Shown piece by piece: positions 7,167 to 15,420 of a stretch of 64,000 nt of DNA. Location of the stretch: positions 1 to 64,000 of IMG/VR virus record IMGVR_UViG_3300020187_000025; one strand, 5' to 3'. The DNA comes from a virus. Position 1 is the stretch's first letter. Each line of letters begins with the position of its first letter. The notes below the pieces were generated by a model. It saw only the letters and a list, made by a program, of their open reading frames with translations. It was not told the origin of the DNA and did not search any database. A program made the translations under genes and the position numbers.

Positions 7167-7487
7167 ATGGACGAAAACATAATACACGTTCTATTAACCT
7201 TGATTTCAGCACTTGGTAGTGTTGGGGCTTGGAGGTTCTATGAGACTAAATTAAAATCTAAAGCTGCTAGATTTCAAAATCCACAAAAGGCAAACGAAAA
7301 CTTTATAGCTGATTTACAAGCTAGAGTAGCAAAATTAGAGACTTTATTAATCGAATCATCTGAAGAAAAAGATGAAATGCGTAACATTATTACGGGTTTA
7401 TCCTCAGAGGTATCTGCTTTAAAGGTAAAAATAGAATATCTTGAAGAAGAAAATGCGTACCTTAAGGGAAAAAGATCGCGAAAATAG
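7167..7487 (+). CDS. Membrane-anchored coiled-coil protein
   Basis: A 106-residue protein with an N-terminal hydrophobic helix (IIHVLLTLISALGSVGAW), a short basic turn, and then a long heptad-patterned helix (LQARVAKLETLLIESSEEKDEM to the end) finishing in KGKRSRK. The architecture resembles inner-membrane spanins or small phage envelope proteins, but no outer-membrane partner overlaps it, so I leave the function open. Confidence 0.65.
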   Translation: MDENIIHVLLTLISALGSVGAWRFYETKLKSKAARFQNPQKANENFIADLQARVAKLETLLIESSEEKDEMRNIITGLSSEVSALKVKIEYLEEENAYLKGKRSRK

Positions 7488-7518
7488 TTGGATGTTTAAA
7501 AAAGCATTCGTATATTTA
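7488..7518 (+). promoter_or_regulatory. Host-like promoter TTG-N20-TATATTTA
   Basis: TTG 7488-7490 overlaps the 3' stop region of the coiled-coil gene; a 20-base spacer ends in cg, then TATATTTA 7511-7518, 23 bases before the start at 7542. No terminator is attached, unlike three other members of the class. Confidence 0.6.
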
Positions 7519-7541
7519 CGCCTAATTTAAATGTTATATAT

Positions 7542-7790
7542 ATGCCTAAAGTAAAAGAAGATTGGTCAACAAGATCAATTACAACCCCCGAAGGAATTAA
7601 AATTACCTTTTTCAACAACAAACTTCACAATTGGAATGGTCCTGCTATAGTTTACAATGATGGCAGTAGAAGAAAATCTGAATACTATCTATATGGTATC
7701 CAAAGAACTAAAGACGATTGGTTAGAATTTAGACGAGATCGTAATGGTGTCCCTCCGGACAAGAATCCACAAGTACAATCAAGATTTTAA
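7542..7790 (+). CDS. Single-repeat MORN-like protein
   Basis: An 82-residue protein built around one copy of the pattern KLHNWNGPAIVYNDGSR..EYYLYG, the ~23-residue element that is repeated in phage and bacterial MORN-variant proteins (LHxxxGPA..x.DGS..yw.nG). Only one repeat is present, so it may be a minimal or trimmed version. The function is unknown. It leads an operon-like run with the nucleotidyltransferase one base downstream. Confidence 0.6.
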   Translation: MPKVKEDWSTRSITTPEGIKITFFNNKLHNWNGPAIVYNDGSRRKSEYYLYGIQRTKDDWLEFRRDRNGVPPDKNPQVQSRF

Positions 7791-7791
7791 T

Positions 7792-8211
7792 ATGAGAAAA
7801 GCCGTTATAGTGAGTGGGTACTTCAACCCACTCCATAAGGGCCATCTAGAGTTATTTAGAACGGCCCGAGAATTTAGTGATGATTATTTAATTGTAATTG
7901 TAAATTCTGATTTACAAAGAGAATTAAAAGGTTCTAAAGAATTCCAAGACGAGAATGAAAGACTAGAAATAGTCAAATCAATCAAATACGTTAGCGAAGC
8001 AAGAATCTCACAAGATTTAGATAAAACACAATGCGAAACCCTAAGACAAATTTACAATGATTATGGTAAAATTTGGGACTTACATTTCGCAAATGGTGGT
8101 GATCAAGATAACAAATCTATACCAGAAAGCGTGGTTTGTGAAAAACTAGGTATTAAATTAATAGATGGGTTTGGTGATAAAATTCAAAGTAGTAGTTGGT
8201 TATTAAAATAG
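7792..8211 (+). CDS. Nucleotidyltransferase (cytidylyl/adenylyltransferase-like)
   Basis: ATG 7792 gives 139 residues with the whole HxGH nucleotidyltransferase fold: GYFNPLHKGHL at residues 8-18, VIVNSD, HFANGGD near residue 100 and the C-terminal KIQSSSWLL in place of the ISSTxxR motif. This is the family of TagD, RfaE C-domains and NMN adenylyltransferases, which transfer a CMP or AMP to a phosphorylated small molecule. I cannot fix the substrate. The adjoining P-loop kinase suggests a two-step activation (phosphorylate, then nucleotidylate), either of a sugar or, as in NadR, of nicotinamide riboside. Confidence 0.8.
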   Translation: MRKAVIVSGYFNPLHKGHLELFRTAREFSDDYLIVIVNSDLQRELKGSKEFQDENERLEIVKSIKYVSEARISQDLDKTQCETLRQIYNDYGKIWDLHFANGGDQDNKSIPESVVCEKLGIKLIDGFGDKIQSSSWLLK

Positions 8212-8217
8212 TAAAGT

Positions 8218-8748
8218 ATGAAAATAGGTTTATGTGGTACAATGAGTGTAGGTAAAACTACATTAGTTAATGAATTAAAGAAATTAGGTCAATTTAAAGG
8301 TTTTGAGTTTGCTACTGAACGTAGTGAATATTTGCGTGATTTAGGTATTCCATTGAATACTGATTCAACATTAAATGGTCAAACTATATTTTTAGCAGAA
8401 CGTGTTGCTGAATTAATAAAAGAAAATATTATAACTGATAGAACTGTATTAGATGTTATAGCATTTACTAATTTAGCTGAATCAATTGATTGGAAAGATA
8501 AAGAATATTTTGAAGATTATGCTAGAGTATTTGTAGGTCAATATGATTATATTTTCTATATTTCTCCTGAGGGTACTATTATGGAAGATAATGGTGTTAG
8601 AGAAACTGATTTAGAGTATAGAGAATTAATTGATCAGGCTATTATTAAAGCAATGAACACTTATGGACATAGATGTAAAAATGTACATATGTTAAAGGGT
8701 ACAACACTTGAGCGAATTGAGCAGATGCTTGGAGTAATTCAATTTTAA
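8218..8748 (+). CDS. P-loop kinase, NadR-kinase/AAA_28-like
   Basis: A 176-residue kinase. Walker A GTMSVGKTT is at residues 7-15, FATERSEYLRDLG follows, then TDRTVLDVIAFTN at about residues 74-86, the DRS/LID-type region of nucleoside and nicotinamide riboside kinases. The C-terminus ends in a short helical segment. It follows the nucleotidyltransferase by six bases. Together the two resemble NadR split in two (NMN adenylyltransferase plus ribosylnicotinamide kinase), but a deoxynucleoside kinase is an equal alternative. Confidence 0.7.
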   Translation: MKIGLCGTMSVGKTTLVNELKKLGQFKGFEFATERSEYLRDLGIPLNTDSTLNGQTIFLAERVAELIKENIITDRTVLDVIAFTNLAESIDWKDKEYFEDYARVFVGQYDYIFYISPEGTIMEDNGVRETDLEYRELIDQAIIKAMNTYGHRCKNVHMLKGTTLERIEQMLGVIQF

Positions 8749-8756
8749 ATATTTAT
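8748..8756 (+). promoter_or_regulatory. AATATTTAT box before 8773
   Basis: Exact match overlapping the kinase stop; it ends 16 bases before the start codon. Confidence 0.55.
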
Positions 8757-8772
8757 AATAAAATATTATATC

Positions 8773-9468
8773 ATGCAAGATAATTTTAGCATCCGTAATT
8801 GGAAAAATACAGTATTACACGAAGATGCCTTCAACGAAGGTGCAGGTGAAGTAGATGTATACGGATATAGAACCCAACATTTTGATATGTGCCCCGCTGC
8901 TACAACTTTATTTAAAAATATAATGGCGGGTCAATATACAGATGGTGTACCCTCAGCCAGAGAAGAAGCATCAGTTATAGCAATGGCTAAATTACATGAT
9001 GCTCTTTTTAATATGGAGAAAAAAGCTCTAGGATATGGTGAGGTAGACAAATCATACTTAGATCAAGCTGAAAGATTAGAGAACGAAATATATATGCAAG
9101 CAAGAAATCTCGATTTAGAAGATGAAGTTAAAGCATATATCCCTGGTCATATAGATAGAATTGCAAATGTTGTAGTTAATCCTGCAGATGTGTCTGAACA
9201 AGACGAGCTAGAAGATGACGATATTGAACTTGAAATCCCAGGTGAAACACCTACTGTAGATAAAAAATTACAAGCTAAAGCATCTAGACAAGATGTTAAA
9301 ATTAAAGCATATAAGGAAATTACTTCTAAAATGAAGGATGCTCTTGAAAAATTCAAATCAGCAGAAGGTGATGCTAAGGAAACGGCTAAAGAAGAACTTA
9401 AAGCATTAACCCCTGAATTTCAAGCAGCTAAGAAAGAATACGAAAAACTAAAAGGCGTTAAGCTTTGA
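8773..9468 (+). CDS. Conserved phage protein with HFDMCPAA domain
   Basis: A 231-residue protein. After the leader MQDNFSIRNWKN there is a domain at residues 25-130 with VYGYRTQHFDMCPAATTLFK, AKLHDALFNMEKKAL, MQARNLDLEDEVKAYIPGHIDRI. I remember this helical domain from numerous marine phage and bacterial proteins of unknown function. A strongly acidic linker and a helical Lys/Glu-rich tail (residues 165-231) follow. The leader and tail resemble other presumed head-associated proteins in this region. Confidence 0.7.
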   Translation: MQDNFSIRNWKNTVLHEDAFNEGAGEVDVYGYRTQHFDMCPAATTLFKNIMAGQYTDGVPSAREEASVIAMAKLHDALFNMEKKALGYGEVDKSYLDQAERLENEIYMQARNLDLEDEVKAYIPGHIDRIANVVVNPADVSEQDELEDDDIELEIPGETPTVDKKLQAKASRQDVKIKAYKEITSKMKDALEKFKSAEGDAKETAKEELKALTPEFQAAKKEYEKLKGVKL

Positions 9469-9836
9469 ACAGAATAAATACAGTTATAATTTGTATTGCG
9501 GCTATTGCTATATTCTATATCTTAAATAAAGAATCGGATATAGACATAACCCAATATGAAACTGAAATTAACCTTTTACAAATTCAATTAAATGAATTAC
9601 AAGAGGTTAACGACAGTTTACAAACTGTAGAAAAGGAATTAGAAGCCAAAATGGCTTCTTATGATAATACCATTAGAAATTTAAAAGGTCAAATAAATGT
9701 TATCAAAAAAGAAACTAAACGCAAACTTGATTCTGTTGATCAGTTTGGTGATGATGAGCTGGAACAGTTTTTCGCAAAGCGATACAAGCAGCTCAACGAT
9801 TCAATTAATAAAACCAGTAGCGAAACTGGTAATTAA
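9465..9836 (+). CDS. Membrane-anchored coiled coil, inner-spanin-like
   Basis: It starts at TTG 9465 with a 4-base overlap of the upstream stop (TTGA). The 123-residue product has a very short N-terminus, one transmembrane helix (INTVIICIAAIAIFYIL) and a long periplasmic coiled coil (INLLQIQLNELQEVNDSLQ and on). This is the layout of Rz-type inner-membrane spanins. A second envelope protein starts inside its 3' third in another frame, as in Rz/Rz1 pairs. No endolysin or holin is adjacent, so the lysis role is inferred from architecture alone. Confidence 0.6.
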   Translation: MNRINTVIICIAAIAIFYILNKESDIDITQYETEINLLQIQLNELQEVNDSLQTVEKELEAKMASYDNTIRNLKGQINVIKKETKRKLDSVDQFGDDELEQFFAKRYKQLNDSINKTSSETGN

Positions 9837-10125
9837 AGACTTAATTCAGTTCGATGGTTTAACTCAAGAAATGCAATCAATGCAAACCATCCTATCTGAG
9901 ACAAATCAAAAATTAATTATTCAAGGAGAATTGGTATCTAATTTAAGAATACAGGTATTAAATACCCAAAGCATGTTAGAGAAAAAAGATAACCAATTAA
10001 ATTCTCAAAAAAACGCTACTATTTCTCTACAAAAGTCATTAAAAAAAGAAAGACGAAAAACCAAATTATATAAAATCACCTCTACAATTGGAGGTGCGGC
10101 TATTCTTCTACTTTTAGTACAATAA
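9697..10125 (+). CDS. Exported coiled-coil protein with C-terminal membrane helix
   Basis: The gene begins 140 bases inside the previous gene, in a different frame. The product (142 residues) has a signal-like N-terminus (KKKLNANLILLISLVMMSWNSFSQ), a coiled-coil body and a C-terminal hydrophobic segment (ITSTIGGAAILLLLV). The signal sequence is encoded wholly within the overlap, so the overlap is functional if the start is right. A shorter start (ATG 9751) would remove the signal. No lipobox cysteine is present, so it is not a classical outer spanin. The gene ends four bases before terminase. Confidence 0.6.
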   Translation: MLSKKKLNANLILLISLVMMSWNSFSQSDTSSSTIQLIKPVAKLVIKDLIQFDGLTQEMQSMQTILSETNQKLIIQGELVSNLRIQVLNTQSMLEKKDNQLNSQKNATISLQKSLKKERRKTKLYKITSTIGGAAILLLLVQ

Positions 10126-10129
10126 ACAC

Positions 10130-11713
10130 ATGGCTGAAAATTTAAAAAGTATAATTAAAAGTGAATTTATAAAATGTGCCAAAGATCCGGTATATTTTAT
10201 GAAAAAATATTATACGATTCAACACCCACAAAGAGGTAGAATTAAATTCAATCTATACCCTTTCCAAGAAAAAGTTCTTATGCACATGCATAATGAAGAC
10301 TATATTATTATTAATAAGTCTCGACAGTTAGGTATATCTACTTTATGTTCTGCATTTGCCTTATGGATGATGTTATTTCAAAAAGATAAAAACGTGCTGT
10401 GTATCGCTACAAAGCAAGAAACAGCCAAAAACATGGTAACAAAGGTACGCTTTGCCTACGATAATTTACCACAATGGTTGAGGATTAAAACAGTCGAACA
10501 CAACAAACTATCGCTACGCCTAGCAAATGGTTCACAAATTAAAGCAACATCCGCAAGTTCAGATGCTGGTCGATCAGAAGCAGTATCTTTGCTACTAATT
10601 GATGAGGCCGCCTTTATTGATGGAATTGATGAAATATTTGCCTCAGCTCAACAAACACTAGCCACTGGGGGTGGGTGTATCGCATTATCTACCCCATATG
10701 GTACTGGAAACTGGTTCCATTCTACATGGGTTAAAGCAGAAGCAAGAGAAAACACATTCTTACCAATTAGGTTACCATGGACTGTACATCCAGAGCGTAG
10801 CCAACCTTGGAGAGACGAGCAAGACGTTATATTAGGGCCTAGAATGGCAGCACAAGAATGTGATTGCGATTTTAGTACCTCCGGGGATACAGTAGTAGAA
10901 CCAGATATATTAAATTTTTATGAGAAAACATATATTCAAGAACCTGTTGAACGCAGGGGAATGGATGGTAACTTTTGGGTGTGGCAAATAGCAGACTATT
11001 CAAGAGACTATATGGTAGTAGCTGACGTTGCCCGTGGAGATGGAAACGATTATTCAGCATTCCACGTATTTGATATAGAGGAAGCAACTCAAGTTGCCGA
11101 ATATAAGGCACAAGTACAAACTAAAGACTATGGTAATTTACTATATGCCGTAGCTACAGAATATAACGATGCTCTACTAGTAGTAGAAAACGCTAATATT
11201 GGGTGGGCTGTAATACAACAATTAATTGATAGAGGTTACAGAAACCTATATTATTCACCTAAAATGGATGTATCAATGACCAATGCTGATCAATATCTTT
11301 CAAGATATGAAAATGGTCAAGGTATGGTTCCTGGATTTACTACATCAATGAAGACAAGACCACTTGTTGTCTCCAAATTAGTTTCGTATCTTCATGAAAA
11401 ATCTGTAACAGTTCGTTCTAAACGATTGTTAGAGGAATTAAGAACATTTATTTGGAAACATGGTAAAGCACAAGCACTATCAGGATATAACGATGATTTA
11501 ACTATGGCCTTTGGTATATCAATGTTTTTAAGAGATACAGCACTACACTTTAGACAACAAGGTGTAGATATGGTTCGTGCAACATTAGGAGGAATACATT
11601 CTACTAATCACGAAGCTCCTAGAATTTATAGTGGAAACCCACAAATAAAAAATCCTTATGAAATGGAAAACCCACGTGGAGGTAAAGAGGACATCTCCTG
11701 GTTATTAGGGTAA
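10130..11713 (+). CDS. terL: Terminase large subunit (T4 gp17-like)
   Basis: A 527-residue packaging motor and headful nuclease. The ATPase domain shows Walker A SRQLGIST (residues 64-71), Walker B LLLIDEA (154-160, D158/E159) and the coupling motif ALSTPYGTGN (185-194). The RNase H-like nuclease has its three acidic positions at D299 (VVADVARGDGND), E353 (LVVENANIGW) and D455/D456 (GYNDDLTMA). Length and order fit T4 gp17. No small terminase is recognisable next to it. It opens the head module, with the portal gene 28 bases downstream. Confidence 0.95.
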   Translation: MAENLKSIIKSEFIKCAKDPVYFMKKYYTIQHPQRGRIKFNLYPFQEKVLMHMHNEDYIIINKSRQLGISTLCSAFALWMMLFQKDKNVLCIATKQETAKNMVTKVRFAYDNLPQWLRIKTVEHNKLSLRLANGSQIKATSASSDAGRSEAVSLLLIDEAAFIDGIDEIFASAQQTLATGGGCIALSTPYGTGNWFHSTWVKAEARENTFLPIRLPWTVHPERSQPWRDEQDVILGPRMAAQECDCDFSTSGDTVVEPDILNFYEKTYIQEPVERRGMDGNFWVWQIADYSRDYMVVADVARGDGNDYSAFHVFDIEEATQVAEYKAQVQTKDYGNLLYAVATEYNDALLVVENANIGWAVIQQLIDRGYRNLYYSPKMDVSMTNADQYLSRYENGQGMVPGFTTSMKTRPLVVSKLVSYLHEKSVTVRSKRLLEELRTFIWKHGKAQALSGYNDDLTMAFGISMFLRDTALHFRQQGVDMVRATLGGIHSTNHEAPRIYSGNPQIKNPYEMENPRGGKEDISWLLG

Positions 11714-11715
11714 TT

Positions 11716-11724
11716 AATATTTAT
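11716..11724 (+). promoter_or_regulatory. AATATTTAT box before portal gene
   Basis: Exact match just after the terminase stop; it ends 17 bases before the portal start. Confidence 0.55.
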
Positions 11725-11741
11725 ATACATATACAATAAAA

Positions 11742-13664
11742 ATGGCAGATACTTCATTATTTGGTAGATTAAGGAGATTATTCTCTACGGATGTAGTAAT
11801 CCGAAATGTAGGAGGAAATCAACTTAAAGTAGTCGATTCTAACCAAATACAATCTCTCGGACAATTACAAACAAATTCACTATATGACCGATTTAACAAG
11901 TTATATAGTACAGTTGGTGGTCTAAACTTCACAAACCAACAACAAATTAATTTCCCATCTACCCGTATTCAGCTATATACTGATTATGAAGCGATGGATA
12001 CAGATTCAATTGTTGCTTCTGCCTTGGATATTGTTTCAGATGAATCATGCTTACGAAATGATATGGGCGAGGTATTACAGATTCGCTCTGCAGATGAAAC
12101 TGTACAAAAAATATTATATAACCTATTTTACGATGTTTTAAATATCGAGTTTAACCTATGGTCTTGGACTCGTAACATGTTAAAATATGGTGATTTTTAT
12201 CTTAAATTAGAAATATCTGAAAAATTTGGTGTATATAATGTTGTACCGTTTTCTTCTTATACTATTATTAGAGTAGAAGGTAGCGATCCTCAAAACCCAT
12301 CAGATGTAAAATTCAAATATGATCCTAGCTATTCAGTATCTGAAAACCCACTAGGATTCCAACAAATATCACCTTCAATGGGTGTAAATACAGGCGAAGA
12401 AGTATTTTTCGATAATTACGAGATGGCTCACTTCCGCCTACTTTCAGACTTTAACTATCTACCTTACGGAAGATCATATCTTGAACCGGGTAGAAAAGTA
12501 TGGAAACAAATGACATTGATGGAAGATGCAATGTTAATCCACCGTATTGTAAGAGCGCCTGAAAAACGTACTTTCTTCGTGAATGTCGGTAATATCCCAC
12601 CAAATGAGGTAGAGACCTACATGCAAAGAATGATCAACAAAATGAAGAAAACACCTTATGTTGATCCAAATACAGGTGATTACAATTTAAAATTCAATAT
12701 GCAAAACATCTTAGAGGATTTCTATATTCCTGTTAGAGGTGGAGATGCAACTACAAGAATCGAGACCACAAAAGGTCTAGATTACGCTGCTATTGAAGAC
12801 GTTACATATCTAAGAGACAAATTATTTTCAGCACTTAAAGTACCGAAAGCCTATTTAGGATATGAAGGTGATTTAGAGGGTAAAGCAACATTAGCTGCTG
12901 AAGATATTAGATTTGCTCGTACAGTAGAACGTATTCAAAAAATATTAATATCTGAATTAACTAAAATTGCTTTAGTACACTTATATGCTCAGGGGTATGA
13001 TGGAGCTTCACTTACAAACTTTGAATTATCATTAACTACTCCTTCTATCATTTATGACCAAGAAAGAATAGCATTATTGAAAGAAAAAGTTGATTTAGCT
13101 CAACAAATGACAGATAGTAAATTAGTTCCTTCTGATTGGATTTACGATAACATCTTCCACTTTAGTGAAGACCAATATCAAGAATATAGAGATCTAATTA
13201 TTGAAGATCAAAAACGTGCATTTAGAAGAAATCAAATTTCTGAAGAAGGAAACGATCCTGCAGAATCAGGTGAAGCATATGGAACACCACATGCACTAGC
13301 CTCATTATACGGAGCAGGTAGATACCCAGGCAGTAAAGGAGTGCCACAAGGATATGATGTAAACGATTCTGAATATCCAGATGATGCACTTGGTCGCCCC
13401 GGAGAAAATGCTTCAGACTACAATACCCAAGACAGTAATTTAGGTAGAGATACCTTAGGTAAAGACAGAATGAAAGGTAGAATGGGAGATGAAGAAAGAC
13501 CTGGATTATCTAATACTGGTTTAACGATTGAGAATTTAAACACTAAAGCTGTATTCGCTAAAAACGAAAGAAGTCTAAAATCAATGTTTCCTAAACAAAA
13601 AGTATCACTTTTTGAAGGTGAAAATTTACTAGATGAGGACCAAATTCGTGAAGAAGTTGAATAG
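11742..13664 (+). CDS. gp20: Portal protein (T4 gp20-like)
   Basis: A 640-residue portal-ring subunit through which DNA enters and leaves the head. Family features include TRIQLYTDYEAMDTDSIVASALDIVSDE near the N-terminus, FRLLSDFNYLPYGRSYLEPGRKVWKQ at mid-protein, MLIHRIVRAPEKRTFFVNVGNIPP, and LKVPKAYLGYEGDLEGKATLAAED in the stem/clip region. It is longer than T4 gp20 (524) because of a C-terminal acidic, Gly-rich tail from about residue 500. It is placed directly after terminase, as in T4-like phages. Confidence 0.95.
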   Translation: MADTSLFGRLRRLFSTDVVIRNVGGNQLKVVDSNQIQSLGQLQTNSLYDRFNKLYSTVGGLNFTNQQQINFPSTRIQLYTDYEAMDTDSIVASALDIVSDESCLRNDMGEVLQIRSADETVQKILYNLFYDVLNIEFNLWSWTRNMLKYGDFYLKLEISEKFGVYNVVPFSSYTIIRVEGSDPQNPSDVKFKYDPSYSVSENPLGFQQISPSMGVNTGEEVFFDNYEMAHFRLLSDFNYLPYGRSYLEPGRKVWKQMTLMEDAMLIHRIVRAPEKRTFFVNVGNIPPNEVETYMQRMINKMKKTPYVDPNTGDYNLKFNMQNILEDFYIPVRGGDATTRIETTKGLDYAAIEDVTYLRDKLFSALKVPKAYLGYEGDLEGKATLAAEDIRFARTVERIQKILISELTKIALVHLYAQGYDGASLTNFELSLTTPSIIYDQERIALLKEKVDLAQQMTDSKLVPSDWIYDNIFHFSEDQYQEYRDLIIEDQKRAFRRNQISEEGNDPAESGEAYGTPHALASLYGAGRYPGSKGVPQGYDVNDSEYPDDALGRPGENASDYNTQDSNLGRDTLGKDRMKGRMGDEERPGLSNTGLTIENLNTKAVFAKNERSLKSMFPKQKVSLFEGENLLDEDQIREEVE

Positions 13665-13668
13665 CTTT

Positions 13669-13677
13669 AATATTTAT
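13669..13677 (+). promoter_or_regulatory. AATATTTAT box before 13697
   Basis: Exact match; it ends 19 bases before the start codon. Confidence 0.5.
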
Positions 13678-13696
13678 TGATAGTAGCGCACTACTT

Positions 13697-14545
13697 ATGA
13701 AAATAAAACATAACAAGTACAAGAATACTGGAATTCTGTTTGAACTGTTAGTAAGAAAAATTACTGCAGATACTCTATCAAGCGGTAATTCTAAAGCAGC
13801 CTCGCTAGTAAAAAAATATTTTACTAAAAGCGAGTTAGCTAATGAAAATAAACTTTATCAGACTATCAACAATTCAATCTCTTTATCGGAAGGTAAAGCA
13901 GAGACTGTATTATCTACAGTACTTGAACTATCTAAAAAATTAGATAGAGATAGATTAGCAAAAGAAAAATACAATTTAATTAAAGAAATTAAAGAAAATT
14001 TCGATTTAAATGACTTCTTTCAAGCTAAAATTAAAAATTATAAGCTACTAGCTTCTACTTATGTTCTGTTTGAATCATCAAACAATAAAGGCTTCGGAAA
14101 CCCCGAATCAATTATTACCTCAAAAATTACCATTTTAGAACACATCACATCTACCCCAGATTCTAAAATGTCTTTATCTCCATTAGTAGAAGAACTAATG
14201 GCCTTAGATAAAGGTACACGTGCGCTTACCTACAAAATAATGCTCGAAAAATACAACACAAAATTTGACGGGCTATCTAAAGAACAAAAAGAAGTATTAA
14301 AAGAATATATAAATAGTGCTACGGATGCTCCAAAGCTTAAAGAATTTTTGAATTCTAAGTTTAAAAGTATATCTACTACGCTGAAAGAAAACGTAGATAA
14401 AATAGAGGAGCCGGCACTTAAAATAAAAATTCAAGAAGTTATAAATCTTATCGATCCTATCCTAGAGACTAGAAAGTTAAAAGACGATCATTTAGTTGCG
14501 CTACTACAATATCTCGATCTTTCTAATGAAATAGTGACAGTATGA
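13697..14545 (+). CDS. Conserved head-module protein, function unknown
   Basis: A 282-residue helical, basic protein. The N-terminus KYKNTGILFELLVRKITADTLS and the following KKYFTKSELANENKLYQT are a signature that I have seen in marine T4-like phages at this same position between portal and protease. No enzymatic motif is visible. The location argues for a head assembly or head-completion function. Its stop overlaps the next start (ATGA), so the two are translationally coupled. Confidence 0.7.
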   Translation: MKIKHNKYKNTGILFELLVRKITADTLSSGNSKAASLVKKYFTKSELANENKLYQTINNSISLSEGKAETVLSTVLELSKKLDRDRLAKEKYNLIKEIKENFDLNDFFQAKIKNYKLLASTYVLFESSNNKGFGNPESIITSKITILEHITSTPDSKMSLSPLVEELMALDKGTRALTYKIMLEKYNTKFDGLSKEQKEVLKEYINSATDAPKLKEFLNSKFKSISTTLKENVDKIEEPALKIKIQEVINLIDPILETRKLKDDHLVALLQYLDLSNEIVTV

Positions 14546-15420
14546 AACTAAAAGTAACAGGTTTAAAGCAAGAGATGAGCACCACTGGAACTGGTGCTTC
14601 CTTTGCAGCTGGCTCCGGCGAGCAATATGCCTCACCTAAAGCGTTTAAAATACGCAAAGATGAAATAGGCGAACCTTTTACTGACCCCAATCCTTCTATT
14701 CCAAACCGACCTTCGAAATTCATTGACTACAAACAATTGTTTGAAAAAGCGATTGAAGAATTATATAGCCCTATTAAAGACATGACCAGTAGTCAATCAA
14801 ACATAGGCGATAATTCAGGATACGATATGGATACTCAAGACGCAGCATCTGTATTAGAATTATCTCAATTTTCAAAAGGAGAATATACTGTAGGAGATAC
14901 TGAAACTGAAAAGGGTACAAAATATACTGTAACAGATATCGATCCTGAAACAGGAAGAATATCTTGGGATGTAGAATATGTTCCCGCATTCGATTCTGTC
15001 TATAAAGAATTTGACGATTTACGTAAAGTAATTGCTAAACTCGATCAAAAAACAGACGACAAAGTGGTAGACGATATTGCTGCTAGAATCAAAACTGAAT
15101 TCAACAGATATCGCACCCACATCAGAAAAAATTACCCTGAAGAATACAAAAAATTCACTATAAACGAAGCTCGTTATAGTCAATTCAAAAAGAAATCTCA
15201 ATTCCGTACACCTACACAACAATTACATTCAGCTGTACGTGAAATTAGACGTAAAATTGACGAAATGACCAAAGTAGTGGCGTTTACTGAAAGAATGCGC
15301 ACAGAATTAAAAGCAAGTAATGAAGGCATGTCATATCTAAATCGTACTCGTGAAGCCATTTCTAAAATAAACGAAAAATTACAAGAATTAAATAATAGAA
15401 TAAAAGGTTTAACTGAATAA
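14542..15420 (+). CDS. Probable protease-processed capsid protein with MCP-like N-terminus
   Basis: A 292-residue protein. Residues 8-11 are LKQE, a prohead protease site; residues 15-30 read TGTGASFAAGSGEQYA. The major capsid protein has LVVE (58-61) and then, at the same spacing, TGTGASFTPGTGEQYA. After processing both would share nearly the same N-terminus. The rest is acidic to residue 170 and then a long basic helical/coiled-coil region (RRKIDEMTKVVAF to KINEKLQELNNRIKGL). It is likely a head component that binds the same partner as the capsid N-arm. It shares TAATG with the next gene. Confidence 0.75.
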   Translation: MKLKVTGLKQEMSTTGTGASFAAGSGEQYASPKAFKIRKDEIGEPFTDPNPSIPNRPSKFIDYKQLFEKAIEELYSPIKDMTSSQSNIGDNSGYDMDTQDAASVLELSQFSKGEYTVGDTETEKGTKYTVTDIDPETGRISWDVEYVPAFDSVYKEFDDLRKVIAKLDQKTDDKVVDDIAARIKTEFNRYRTHIRKNYPEEYKKFTINEARYSQFKKKSQFRTPTQQLHSAVREIRRKIDEMTKVVAFTERMRTELKASNEGMSYLNRTREAISKINEKLQELNNRIKGLTE

